This document shows, piece after piece, positions 34,164 to 42,779 of a stretch of 64,000 nt of DNA. A model generated the notes under the pieces. It saw nothing but the letters and a program-made list of their open reading frames with translations, did not search any database and was not told where the DNA came from. Source of the stretch: Granulicella sp. L46 (GTDB taxonomy: Bacteria; Acidobacteriota; Terriglobia; Terriglobales; Acidobacteriaceae); assembly GCF_009765785.1 (NCBI RefSeq), contig NZ_LMUT01000003.1, forward strand, positions 359,570 through 423,569, written 5' to 3'. How positions within the stretch are numbered: the stretch's first letter is position 1; every line of letters begins with the position of its first letter. Position numbers and translations under genes: made by a program.

Positions 34164-35858
34164 GTGAGCCTGTCCTCCACTCTCGAAGACGGCGCCGCTC
34201 CCGAGACCCAATCTCCAGAACCCAACCGCCCGACGGTAGGCTTCGTCTCGCTCGGCTGCCCCAAGAACCTCGTCGACTCCGAGGTCATGATGGGCCTGCT
34301 CCATCGCGGCGGCGCCCAACTCACCCCCCACGCCGAAGACGCCGATATTCTGGTCGTCAACACGTGCTCCTTCATCGACTCCGCCAAGCAGGAATCCGTA
34401 GACACCATCCTCGAGATGGTGCAGCACAAGATCGCCAACGGAGGCCGCGCCCAGCGCCTCATCGTAGCCGGCTGCCTCGTAGAGCGCTACCGCGACGAGA
34501 TCCGCGCCAACATCCCCGAAGTCGACGCCGTAGTAGGCACCGGCGAGCTCGAAGCCATCCTGGAAGCCGCCGGCCTCAACCGCCCAGCCACCAACTCCCC
34601 CTTCCAAATCCTCACCACGGCCCAATCCGATGCTGTCCAAATTGCGCGCCACGCCAGCTCGGTAAACCAGCACTCCCGCCCCGAATCCGACGGCCCTCAA
34701 CTCCAGCACGAAGTCCACACCCACTCAAACTCCGTCATCTCGACCGCAGCGCAGCGCAGCGGAGATACCCCGGTATTTGGAACTCCCGCGGCACCCTCGC
34801 ACTCCCGCCCCGAGGGCGACCTCCGCGAGCAGCAAGGTCGCTTCTCCCGCGACACCTGGGACGGCGCCACCGCCACCCTCCCCACCTACCTCTACTCCGA
34901 CGAAACCCCGCGCATCCTCACCACCCCGCGCTCCTCGGCCTACATCAAGATCGCGGAAGGCTGTGACCATCCCTGCAGCTTCTGCATCATCCCGCAGCTA
35001 CGCGGCAAGTTCCGTTCCCGCCCCTTGTCCAGCATCGTAGCCGAAGCCAAATCCCTAATCGCCCAAGGCGTCCGCGAGATCACCCTCATCGGCCAGGACA
35101 CCACCTGCTACGGCGAAGACCTCCTCCCCGACACCACCACAGGCAAGCGCCCCGAACTAGCCGACCTCCTCGACGCCTTAGCCCCCTTGGAAGGCCTGAA
35201 GTGGCTCCGCTTCCTCTACGCCTACCCCAACAAGATCACCCCGCGCCTCCTCCAAACCATCGCGCGCCACGACACCATCGCGAAGTATCTCGACGTCCCG
35301 CTACAGCACGCGAGCGCGAACGTCCTCCGCCGTATGAAGCGCGGAGGCACGGGCGACCGCTTCCTCCAAATCATCGCCGCCGCCCGCAAGGCCATCCCCA
35401 ACCTGGTTCTCCGCACCAGCTTCATCGTAGGCTTCCCCGGCGAAACCGAGCAGGACTTCGAAGAGCTCTGCGCCTTCGTAGAAGCCGCTAAGATCGACTG
35501 GCTAGGAGTCTTCTCCTACTCCGACGAAGAAGGAGCCGGCGCCTTCTCGCTCGACGAAAAAGTCCCCAAGCGCACCATAGAAGCCCGCCGCCGCAAGCTA
35601 ATGAAGCTGCAGCAAAAAATCAGCAAGCGCGCCCGCAAGCAATGGATCGGCCGCGAGCTCGACATCCTCGTAGAAGGCGAATCCGAAGAAACCGACCTCC
35701 TCTGGCAAGGCCGCAGCCTCGACCAGGCACCCGAGATCGACGGCAAGGTCCTCATCAACGACTTCGGCCCCCACGAAGAGCTAGTCCCCGGCACCTTCTA
35801 CCGCGCCCAAATCACCGAGTCCCACGACTACGACGTAGTAGCCCGCATCCTCGACTAG
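34164..35858 (+). CDS. rimO: Ribosomal protein S12 methylthiotransferase with an in-frame insertion
   Basis: About 564 residues from the GTG at 34164; normal RimO has about 440. It adds a methylthio group to an Asp of ribosomal protein S12. The N-terminal Fe-S domain has GFVSLGCPKNLVDSEVMMG, VVNTCSFIDSAKQESVDTIL and AGCLVERY. The radical SAM cluster is C267-x3-C271-x2-C274 in EGCDHPCSFCIIPQLRG. A TRAM domain ends the protein. Between the two cluster domains are about 95 extra residues that include VISTAAQRSGDTPVFG, the translation of a family-A repeat (34734-34790) like the one at 40248. The active-site parts are intact. Confidence 0.95.
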   Translation: MSLSSTLEDGAAPETQSPEPNRPTVGFVSLGCPKNLVDSEVMMGLLHRGGAQLTPHAEDADILVVNTCSFIDSAKQESVDTILEMVQHKIANGGRAQRLIVAGCLVERYRDEIRANIPEVDAVVGTGELEAILEAAGLNRPATNSPFQILTTAQSDAVQIARHASSVNQHSRPESDGPQLQHEVHTHSNSVISTAAQRSGDTPVFGTPAAPSHSRPEGDLREQQGRFSRDTWDGATATLPTYLYSDETPRILTTPRSSAYIKIAEGCDHPCSFCIIPQLRGKFRSRPLSSIVAEAKSLIAQGVREITLIGQDTTCYGEDLLPDTTTGKRPELADLLDALAPLEGLKWLRFLYAYPNKITPRLLQTIARHDTIAKYLDVPLQHASANVLRRMKRGGTGDRFLQIIAAARKAIPNLVLRTSFIVGFPGETEQDFEELCAFVEAAKIDWLGVFSYSDEEGAGAFSLDEKVPKRTIEARRRKLMKLQQKISKRARKQWIGRELDILVEGESEETDLLWQGRSLDQAPEIDGKVLINDFGPHEELVPGTFYRAQITESHDYDVVARILD

Positions 35859-35882
35859 CCCTGCCATCCCACCCCACTAGTT

Positions 35883-36041
35883 GTCATCCTTCGCCGCAGG
35901 CGGAGGATCCGCTTCACTCCGATTCCGGTACCACTCCCCTTAAATTCTCACCCTTCGCCGCAAGCGGAAGATCCGTTTCTTTCCCATTTCTACACCGCTC
36001 TATTTAAATTGTCATCCTTCGCGCAGCGGAGGATCTGCTTT
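35883..36041 (+). repeat. Three family-A palindromic repeats in a row
   Basis: Copies at 35883-35914, 35949-35978 and 36011-36041, all in the same orientation. The core ATCCTTCGCC-GCA-GGCGGAGGAT is a 10-bp hairpin with one mismatch and a 3-nt loop. They lie directly before the GIY-YIG gene. Confidence 0.85.
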
Positions 36042-36058
36042 CCGCCTATGCTGCCACT

Positions 36059-36346
36059 ATGCCCGAGGAGCACCGCTACTTCGTCTACATCCTCTCCAGC
36101 CGTTCGCGCACCCTGTACATCGGTGTCACCAACAACCTCTCCCGCCGCCTTCAAGAACATCGCGACGGCTCACCCACCAGTTTCACCCAGCGCTACCGCA
36201 TCGACCGCCTCGTTTACGTCGAGCGCTTCCAGTACATCGACAACGCCATCGCCCGCGAGAAATATCTCAAACACTTCACCCGCGCAGAAAAGTTAGCCCT
36301 CGTCACCGAATCCAATCCCACCTGGGAGGACCTCGCATCTCGATGA
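36059..36346 (+). CDS. GIY-YIG nuclease superfamily protein
   Basis: About 95 residues. The motif is seen as YFVYILSSRSRTLYIGVTNN, then the Arg in LSRRLQEHRDG and the Glu in AIAREKYLKHF. This is the single-domain YhbQ/UPF0213-like form that may nick DNA. Four family-A repeats surround it (three before, one after at 36365-36398). A link between nuclease and repeats is only suggested by position. Confidence 0.9.
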   Translation: MPEEHRYFVYILSSRSRTLYIGVTNNLSRRLQEHRDGSPTSFTQRYRIDRLVYVERFQYIDNAIAREKYLKHFTRAEKLALVTESNPTWEDLASR

Positions 36347-36364
36347 ACCCCACCACAAAAGCTT

Positions 36365-36398
36365 GTCATCTTTCGCCACAGGCGGAGGATCTGCTTTT
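36365..36398 (+). repeat. Family-A palindromic repeat
   Basis: GTCATCTTTCGCCACAGGCG then GAGGATCTGCTT, 18 bp after the GIY-YIG stop and in the same orientation as the three upstream copies. Confidence 0.85.
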
Positions 36399-36477
36399 CT
36401 GTCCGCTTGTTTAGACGCGTGGGTATGCTCACCTTCGAGACTGAACCACACCCCACCCGATCGCGTATAACTCCCCT

Positions 36478-37713
36478 ATGCGCCTTCCCCTCACCCTAGC
36501 CGCAGCCACCCTCCTCCTCCCCACCATCGCGCACGCCACCGACATCAAGCTAACCCACGCCACCATCTACACCTCGCCCGACGCCCCACCCCTCCACGAC
36601 GCCGCCATCCTCATCCACGACAACCGCATCGTCGCCGTAGGCCCCACCGCCTCCATCCCCTCCCCGCGCAACGCAACCACCTACGACTGCACCGGCCTCA
36701 CCATCACCGCCGGCTTCTGGAACAGCCACGTCCACTTCCTCCCGCCGCAACTCCTGCACGCCGAGCAGCACACCCCCGCCGAGCTCAACGGCATGCTCCA
36801 AACCATGTTCACCAGCTGGGGCTTCACCACCGTATTCGACATCGCCAGCCCACTCGCCAACACCAACCTCATCCGCAAACAAGTCGCCGACGGCACCCTC
36901 ACCGGCCCGCGCATCTTCACCACCGGCGAACCCTTCTGGGCCGAAGTCCCCATCTACGCCCAGCAATTCATCGCCGACAATCACATCTCCATCCCCGTCA
37001 CCACCACCGTCCCCGCCGCCATCGCCCGCGTCGACCAGCAAGTCCACGACGGCGCCGACGCCATCAAGATCTTCGCCGGCTCCATCGAAGATCACAAGGT
37101 CGTCCTCCTCCCCGCCGACATCGCCAAAGCCGTAGTCGACGAAGCCCATCGCAACCACCGCCTCGTCTTCTCCCACCCCACCACCATCAAGGGCGTCGAG
37201 CTCTCACTCGATAGCGGTGTCGACATCCTGGCCCACGTATCCGACTCCGAAGGCCCCTGGTCCCCCGCCCTCATCCAGCGCATGCTCTCTGCGCACATGT
37301 CGCTCATCCCCACCCTCACCCTCTTCGACGTCGAAGCCCACAGGGCCAACCTCTCTCCTCAATCCACGCAGCAGTTACTCGACTTCGTAGTCGACCAACT
37401 CCGCACCTACTCCGCCGCCGGCGGCCAAATCCTCTTCGGCACCGACATCGGCTACATCCCCCAATTCGACACCACCGAAGAGTTCACTCTCATGACCCGC
37501 GCCGGCATGACCTTCCCCCAGATCCTCACCTCTCTAACCACCGCCCCTGCTGCCCGTTTCAGCGCCAGCACCCACAGCGGCCGCATCGCCCCCAACTACG
37601 ACGCCGACCTCGTAGTCCTGGCATCCGACCCCGCCACCAACATCACCGCCCTCTCCCAGGTCCGCTACACCCTCCGAGCCGGCAAAATAATCTACGCAGC
37701 CCCAGCAAAATAG
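36478..37713 (+). CDS. Secreted amidohydrolase family protein
   Basis: About 411 residues. Signal peptide LPLTLAAATLLLPTIAHA. The amidohydrolase fold follows: DAAILIHDNRIVAVGPTA, the metal-binding HxH in NSHVHFLPPQ, a Lys near DAIKIFAGS, His residues in LVFSHPTT and DILAHVSDS, and Asp in ILFGTDIGYIPQ. The C-terminal PNYDADLVVLASDPATN restores the small beta-domain. The first HxH is usually H-V-H in this family, as here. It is probably a periplasmic imidazolonepropionase/prolidase-like hydrolase; the substrate is unknown. Confidence 0.88.
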   Translation: MRLPLTLAAATLLLPTIAHATDIKLTHATIYTSPDAPPLHDAAILIHDNRIVAVGPTASIPSPRNATTYDCTGLTITAGFWNSHVHFLPPQLLHAEQHTPAELNGMLQTMFTSWGFTTVFDIASPLANTNLIRKQVADGTLTGPRIFTTGEPFWAEVPIYAQQFIADNHISIPVTTTVPAAIARVDQQVHDGADAIKIFAGSIEDHKVVLLPADIAKAVVDEAHRNHRLVFSHPTTIKGVELSLDSGVDILAHVSDSEGPWSPALIQRMLSAHMSLIPTLTLFDVEAHRANLSPQSTQQLLDFVVDQLRTYSAAGGQILFGTDIGYIPQFDTTEEFTLMTRAGMTFPQILTSLTTAPAARFSASTHSGRIAPNYDADLVVLASDPATNITALSQVRYTLRAGKIIYAAPAK

Positions 37714-37837
37714 TTCTCGACGACTTCCTCATCGACCACATAAAACGCCCCCACGAAAATCAACCTGAGGCCATGAGAATTACTGCGCTCTCAAGCAGCT
37801 GATCACCCTTGTTCGTATCTTTGCCATCATCCTCCAG

Positions 37838-37873
37838 CGTACCCAGGCGTGTGTTGCAAAGTGCCTGGGTACG
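37838..37873. terminator. Strong hairpin between amidohydrolase and DUF481 genes
   Basis: Perfect 11-bp arms CGTACCCAGGC and GCCTGGGTACG around a 14-nt loop. No T-run follows, so it may be a repeat element or an mRNA end-structure and not a classic terminator. Confidence 0.5.
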
Positions 37874-37999
37874 AGGGGGTGGCGGGCGGGCTTCGGCAAG
37901 TAAGAGGTCCTTGCTGCATGTCGAGCTTCGGATTAGTGTCGACGGGACGGACCTCGAAAGCCAGCGAACACAACTCTCCTATCTCCAAAGGGAAACATC

Positions 38000-39262
38000 A
38001 TGCCTACCTTCAAAAGGCTTCTTGCCAAGCCATCCCATTCAGCCATACGCCCACGCCACCTGTTCATCGTGGCTTTTCTTCTCACGTTCTTCTCTGGAAC
38101 CGCGGCCATCGCGCAAGCGCCCGCCAAATTAAAGAGCGAGCCCCCAGCAATCAAAGAAGAGTTGATCTTCAAGAACGGCGACAGGCTTACAGGCACGCTG
38201 TCAAACTCCACTGGGGAAGCAATCAAGTTCAAGAGCGATCTGGCCGGCGAGGTCACCGTCCTATGGGCCAATGTCAAGGAATTAAAATCTAGCCGCGATT
38301 TCGCAGTCATTCCGAAGGATATTAAGGATTCGAGAAACAGCGCCGCCGTGCCTCAAGGTGCGATCAAGATTGGAGAAAAGAGCATCGCTATCACTCCAAT
38401 CACCACCGCTACATCGACTTCAGACAAGTCATCCGGAAAGCAACCGGAACAAGAAATCGCTGCAGCCAAAGTAGTCTCTCCCGTCGTAATCCCCACATCC
38501 AAAGTCGGATTCGTTGTGGACGACGACTCCTACTTGAAGGAGATCCACAGAAAAATCGATCGGACGTCCGGTTGGGACGGACATCTCGCTACAGGCTCCA
38601 CGGCAATCCTTTCAACGCAGAACAGTTTTACCCTCACCGTAGCCGGTGCGCTCAAGCGCTCAGTCCCCACAGTGAGTTGGTTGAATCCAAAGCTTCGCAC
38701 GATGTTCGACTTCAATCTCAGCGTGGGCAAGACGACGCAACCGGGAGATCCAGACACCTTCACCAACGTCTTTCACGTTGGCGCGGAACGTGACGAATAC
38801 TTCAGCCCTCGCGGCTATTATTTGCAGGTCACCTCGTTCGACCACGATTATTCCCAGGGCCTCACCCTTCAACAGATCTATGGCGGTGGCGTTGGCGCGA
38901 CGTTAGTCAAATCGGTAAAGCGAGAGTTGGATATCACTGCCGATCTGCATTACGAAGGGCAACAATTTAACTCAACCTCGAATGAGCCGGAACTCGACCG
39001 CCACTTAATCGGTTCGTCACTAGCGGAGACGTACTCCAGAAAATGGGGCGAAGTTCACTTCGATGAAAAGCTCTCGGCGAACCTTGCATGGAACGATGAA
39101 AGCGCCTTCTCTGCAACCGGTACCAGCTCCGTCAGAATGCCCGTCTATAAGAAACTTGCATTTTCTCTTTCGGTCATCGATAACTTTCTAAATAGTCCGC
39201 AGATCGGTTATAAGAAAAACTCTCTGCAAGTCTCCACCGGTTTCGCGTTCACCCTGCATTGA
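38000..39262 (+). CDS. DUF481 outer-membrane beta-barrel protein
   Basis: About 420 residues. Signal peptide LFIVAFLLTFFSGTAAIAQ. A small beta domain (FKNGDRLTGTLSNSTGEAIK) precedes a barrel-like region rich in alternating hydrophobic residues (GYYLQVTSFDHDYSQGLTLQ, FAFTLH at the end, with aromatic C-terminal residues). This matches DUF481 salt-induced outer membrane proteins of the YdiY type. AAAGGG lies before the ATG. Codon use is less C-rich than its neighbours. Confidence 0.8.
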   Translation: MPTFKRLLAKPSHSAIRPRHLFIVAFLLTFFSGTAAIAQAPAKLKSEPPAIKEELIFKNGDRLTGTLSNSTGEAIKFKSDLAGEVTVLWANVKELKSSRDFAVIPKDIKDSRNSAAVPQGAIKIGEKSIAITPITTATSTSDKSSGKQPEQEIAAAKVVSPVVIPTSKVGFVVDDDSYLKEIHRKIDRTSGWDGHLATGSTAILSTQNSFTLTVAGALKRSVPTVSWLNPKLRTMFDFNLSVGKTTQPGDPDTFTNVFHVGAERDEYFSPRGYYLQVTSFDHDYSQGLTLQQIYGGGVGATLVKSVKRELDITADLHYEGQQFNSTSNEPELDRHLIGSSLAETYSRKWGEVHFDEKLSANLAWNDESAFSATGTSSVRMPVYKKLAFSLSVIDNFLNSPQIGYKKNSLQVSTGFAFTLH

Positions 39263-39360
39263 GACCGCACTCCCCAAAAGTTCGCATCGCGCCACCGGCC
39301 TGGACCATCTGGAAGCAACGACATCTGCAACGCCTTCGGTCCTTGTAAAATCAACCAAGC

Positions 39361-39597
39361 GTGATCACCATGACCAAACCCCTCCACTGCCCCATCTGCA
39401 AAAAACTCGTCCCCCTCGACTCCGCCGAAGTCCCTTTCTGCTCCGAGCGCTGCCGCACCATCGACCTCGGCAAGTGGGCCTCCGGCGACTACAAAATCTC
39501 CTCCCCCATCCTCGACCCCGACCTACTCGAAGACCTCGAGCACGCCGAACAGCGACACAACCCCACGGGCGACCCGACCAAGCATTGGAAAAATTAG
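39361..39597 (+). CDS. yacG: YacG-type DNA gyrase inhibitor, zinc protein
   Basis: About 78 residues with a GTG start (an ATG at 39370 is equally possible). The four zinc Cys are seen in HCPICKKL and PFCSERCRTIDLGKWASGD. This is the family that binds GyrB and dampens gyrase. The Leu/Asp/Glu-rich C-terminus is typical. Confidence 0.9.
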   Translation: MITMTKPLHCPICKKLVPLDSAEVPFCSERCRTIDLGKWASGDYKISSPILDPDLLEDLEHAEQRHNPTGDPTKHWKN

Positions 39598-39660
39598 TCG
39601 CCGCGTATAGCGACGTCAGTCGCGGCGCATAGCTACCCTCTGCTATCCTTGCCGCACTTT

Positions 39661-40218
39661 ATGTCCCTCACCCCACCAAGCTTTGACCGCGCCGAATACG
39701 TCGACGCCCAGCCGTTAGACCTCGCGCCCGCCGCCATCGACGTCCCGACCCGTCCCGACACTACTCTCTTCGTCCAGGCCATCCTCTGCGGCATCGGCGG
39801 CGCTATCTTCGGCGCGGTCCTCGACGGCGGCTTCATCGCCCTCACCCACATCAACATCGGCTACCTCGCCCTCGTCGTCGCCTGGCTCGTCGCCAAGGCC
39901 ATGACCATCGGTTCGCGCGGCCAGGGCGGCATCGCCTATCAAGTCTCCGCGATCGTCCTCACCTACCTCTCCGTCAGCGCCGCGCACTCCGGCCTCATCT
40001 ATTGGCAAGTACGCACCGAGCAACACCTCTCCATCCCCCTCAACCTGCACAACCTCCTCCTCCTCGCCAAACTCGGCCTCACCTTTCCGATCGCGCGCTT
40101 CCAGGATTCCGTCCCCAGCGCCCTCATCGGCCTCTTCATCCTCTTTATCGGCATGCGAGCCGCCTGGCGCATGACCTCCGGCATCCCCGGCGCCGTCCGC
40201 CACCCCTTCGCCCGCTAG
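39661..40218 (+). CDS. Hypothetical membrane protein
   Basis: About 185 residues from the ATG at 39661. The N-terminal 40 residues are polar. Four membrane segments follow (FVQAILCGIGGAIFGAVLDG, IGYLALVVAWLVAKAMTIGS, VSAIVLTYLSVSAAHSGLIY, PSALIGLFILFIGMRAAW). Gly-rich GIAYQVSAI sits in a loop. No family name recognised; similar proteins are common in Acidobacteria. Confidence 0.65.
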   Translation: MSLTPPSFDRAEYVDAQPLDLAPAAIDVPTRPDTTLFVQAILCGIGGAIFGAVLDGGFIALTHINIGYLALVVAWLVAKAMTIGSRGQGGIAYQVSAIVLTYLSVSAAHSGLIYWQVRTEQHLSIPLNLHNLLLLAKLGLTFPIARFQDSVPSALIGLFILFIGMRAAWRMTSGIPGAVRHPFAR

Positions 40219-40247
40219 CAAGCTCATCTCCTCCTCACACCGACCTC

Positions 40248-40300
40248 GTCATCTCGACCGAAGCGAAGCGCAGTGGAGAGACCCCCGTATTTGCACTCCG
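40248..40300 (+). repeat. Family-A repeat (long form)
   Basis: GTCATCTCGACCGAAGCGAA then GCGCAGTGGAGAGACCCCCG. One frame reads VISTEAKRSGETPVF, nearly the same peptide as the insertion in rimO. Confidence 0.85.
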
Positions 40301-40322
40301 CCGCGCCGCGTAAAATCTCCAA

Positions 40323-40823
40323 GTGACCACACAACCCAAGACCCGCTGGGCCTGGACCCTCTCCACCTTCTTCGGCGCCGGCTACCTCAAGCCTGGCCCC
40401 GGAACCTACGGCAGCATCTTCGCCGTCCTCCTCTGGTACGGCGCCGCCAACCTCTTCACCCCAAGCCGCACAACCCTCGCCCTCGCGACCGCCCTGGCAG
40501 CCATCCTCATCACGCTCTTCGGCATCCCCGCCTCCACCATCACTGCCCGCGAGTCCTCCCGCAAAGACCCCGGCTTCGTAGTCATCGACGAAGTAGCCGG
40601 CCAGCTCTTCGCCCTCATTCTCGCCACCCCCGACTGGCATCACGCCGCCCTCGACCTCTTCCTCTTCCGTCTCTTCGACATCTGGAAACCCTGGCCCATC
40701 CGCCGCCTCGAAGCCCTCCCCACGGGCACCGGCATCATGCTCGACGACGTAGCCGCCGGCCTCCTCGCCCTCCTCACCGGCCTACTCCTCAGCTACCTCC
40801 GCCACCATCTCCTCCACTTTTGA
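40323..40823 (+). CDS. pgpA: Phosphatidylglycerophosphatase A
   Basis: About 166 residues, GTG start. It dephosphorylates phosphatidylglycerophosphate to phosphatidylglycerol in the inner membrane. Signatures are FFGAGYLKPGPGTYGSIFAV, KDPGFVVIDEVAGQLFAL and FRLFDIWKPWPIRRLE, with a C-terminal GIMLDDVAAGL helix. The order of motifs is normal for PgpA. Confidence 0.93.
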   Translation: MTTQPKTRWAWTLSTFFGAGYLKPGPGTYGSIFAVLLWYGAANLFTPSRTTLALATALAAILITLFGIPASTITARESSRKDPGFVVIDEVAGQLFALILATPDWHHAALDLFLFRLFDIWKPWPIRRLEALPTGTGIMLDDVAAGLLALLTGLLLSYLRHHLLHF

Positions 40824-40826
40824 ATT

Positions 40827-40860
40827 GTTATTCTTCGCCGCAGGCGGAGGATCTGCTTTC
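40827..40860 (+). repeat. Family-A palindromic repeat
   Basis: GTTATTCTTCGCCGCAGGCG then GAGGATCTGC, immediately after pgpA. Confidence 0.8.
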
Positions 40861-40993
40861 TTTCGCATTGCCAAATACTCTGTCAGCCGAAGGACCCCGA
40901 TGCGGCGTCCTAGCCCATACCATCAAACCTTTTCAACCAGTGATCAATTCCCAAATTTGCATCGCCAACCCACCGCGCATACCCTAAGCATCA

Positions 40994-42142
40994 ATGCCTC
41001 TGCTCCACCCAACCCGCCCCGACGCCCCGCACCTCGACCGCCTCTATCCCCGTTCCGCAATCCCCGGCGGCAGCTTCGAAGTCCTCGGCACCCAGCTCAT
41101 GTCTCCCGCGCAGCCCACCGCCGCCGACCCCGAGCTCCCCCAAGCCTTCTTCGGCGAAACCCCTGCGCACCTCGACCTCGCCCGCCCCACACGCGCGGTC
41201 ATCCGAGTACCCACCGGCGCCATCTCTTCCGACCTCTCCTTCCGCCGCGACGGCCTCGCCAGCAATCTCCTCCACGCCAACATCGGCGTCCCCATGGTCG
41301 AAGACCTGCACGTCATCTCCAACCCCGCCGTCGACGCGGAAGGCAATCTCTTCGCCATGGTCTCCGGCCCTCGCGGAGAGCAAGTCCCCGTCTCCATCTT
41401 CCGCATCGCCCGCGATCTGCAAGTCACAGCTTTCACCCGCGACATCCTCAACGTCTCCGCGCTCGCCTTCGGTCCAGACGGCAACCTGTACGCCAGCTCC
41501 CGCACCGAAGGCACGATCTACCGCATCACCCCCGCCGGCCTCATCTCCACCTTCGCCGAAGGCATGGGCATTGCCACCGGCATAGCCTTCGACCGCGACG
41601 GCAACCTCTTCGTTGGCGACCGCTCCGGCACCATCTTCAAGATCATCCCCAGCCACAAAACTCCAGAGCCAGACGTCCCCTTCGCCCTCACCCCCAGCTC
41701 TGCCCTCGACCCCCACAACCCCAACCGCTCCGGCGAGATCTTCGTCTTCGCCACCCTCGAACCCTCCACGGCCTTCTACCATCTCTGCTTCCGTCCCGAC
41801 GGCGTCCTCATGGTCACCACCCCCACCATCAGCTCCCACCAGAACATCTACGCCATCGACCCCCACGGCACCACCACCACCTACTACCGAGGCCTAGGCC
41901 GTCCCCAGGGCATGGCCTTCGACGTCGACGGCAACCTCTACGTAGCCGCCTCCCTCCGCGGCCACCGCGGCATCGTCCGCCTCCGCGACACCGCCAATTC
42001 CACCACCCCCGAAGCCGAGCTAATCGTAGCCGGCAACGACCTAATCGGCCTCTGCTTCCTCGACGACGGATGCTGCGCCCTTGCCACCAACAGCACCATC
42101 TTCCACGCCGACCTAGGCATAGAAGGCCTCCCCCTGATCTAG
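40994..42142 (+). CDS. NHL/SMP-30-like beta-propeller protein
   Basis: About 382 residues. Repeated blades follow the pattern fDxxGNLfV: VDAEGNLFAMVSG, GPDGNLYASSRTEGTIYRI, DRDGNLFVGDRSGTIFKI and DVDGNLYVAAS. An N-terminal beta segment (YPRSAIPGGSFEVLGTQL) resembles an IPT/TIG domain. There is no signal peptide, so it may be cytoplasmic. Function unknown. Confidence 0.75.
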   Translation: MPLLHPTRPDAPHLDRLYPRSAIPGGSFEVLGTQLMSPAQPTAADPELPQAFFGETPAHLDLARPTRAVIRVPTGAISSDLSFRRDGLASNLLHANIGVPMVEDLHVISNPAVDAEGNLFAMVSGPRGEQVPVSIFRIARDLQVTAFTRDILNVSALAFGPDGNLYASSRTEGTIYRITPAGLISTFAEGMGIATGIAFDRDGNLFVGDRSGTIFKIIPSHKTPEPDVPFALTPSSALDPHNPNRSGEIFVFATLEPSTAFYHLCFRPDGVLMVTTPTISSHQNIYAIDPHGTTTTYYRGLGRPQGMAFDVDGNLYVAASLRGHRGIVRLRDTANSTTPEAELIVAGNDLIGLCFLDDGCCALATNSTIFHADLGIEGLPLI

Positions 42143-42779
42143 CCCTACTCCCGTCCCACCCAACCGAAACTCTGCTCAGCCCTCTCTCCGCCCCATCCAA
42201 ACTCTGTCATCCTGAGCGAAGCAGCTCGCGCTTTTGCGAGCTGCGCAGCCGAAGGATCCCGAAGCCGCACGCATCACCCATACGTCCGACACCTTTCCGC
42301 CACCGAACCCCACCCTCGCCGTCCGCGCAGGACCTTAAAAGCTTTAGGGCGAATCCTCTCGCGAGAATTCGCCCTTCCGCCGTCCGAATCTTCGAAGATC
42401 TGGTTTCGGCACCAGATCAATCTCCGCTTCCCGTCCTCCCTCCGGTCTGCAGGCAAGCCCGCTGTCCGTTGTTCGTTCGTTCCGCAAATCTTGTGAGCTT
42501 CCTCGTCCTCAGCATGTCTCCGGTTGCCCGAAGTGAGTTTCGTCTCCGATCCCTGTCTTCGGTTGCCCGAAGTGGGTCTCTTCGCCGTCCCTCGCTGCCT
42601 CTGATTCTTTCTCTCTTCTCTGGAAGATCTCTCTTCCGTTGCTGAGAATCATCACACAAAATCCCGAATCCGCAACACCAAAATTTCTGTGCATATCTCG
42701 TCGATTTTGTGCTTAACTTTTCGTCGATTTTGCACTATTTCCTGAGCAAATTCCCGAAAATCTCACTACACACTACTCA
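42143..42779. repeat. Intergenic repeats and direct repeats
   Basis: A family-A copy at 42206-42265 carries a large internal palindrome AGCTCGC-N6-GCGAGCT. The GCCGTCCGCGCAGGAC word is at 42317-42332. Direct repeats CGGTTGCCCGAAGTG occur near 42525 and 42563, and TCGTCGATTTTG near 42700 and 42723. A long ORF in another frame across this region is not protein-like. No gene seen. Confidence 0.65.

Noticed and set aside
40825-42645. A 606-codon open frame on the plus strand
   Set aside because: It overlaps the NHL protein gene in another frame, is dominated by Arg, Pro and His, and has no domain pattern. It is a by-product of the C-rich codon bias.
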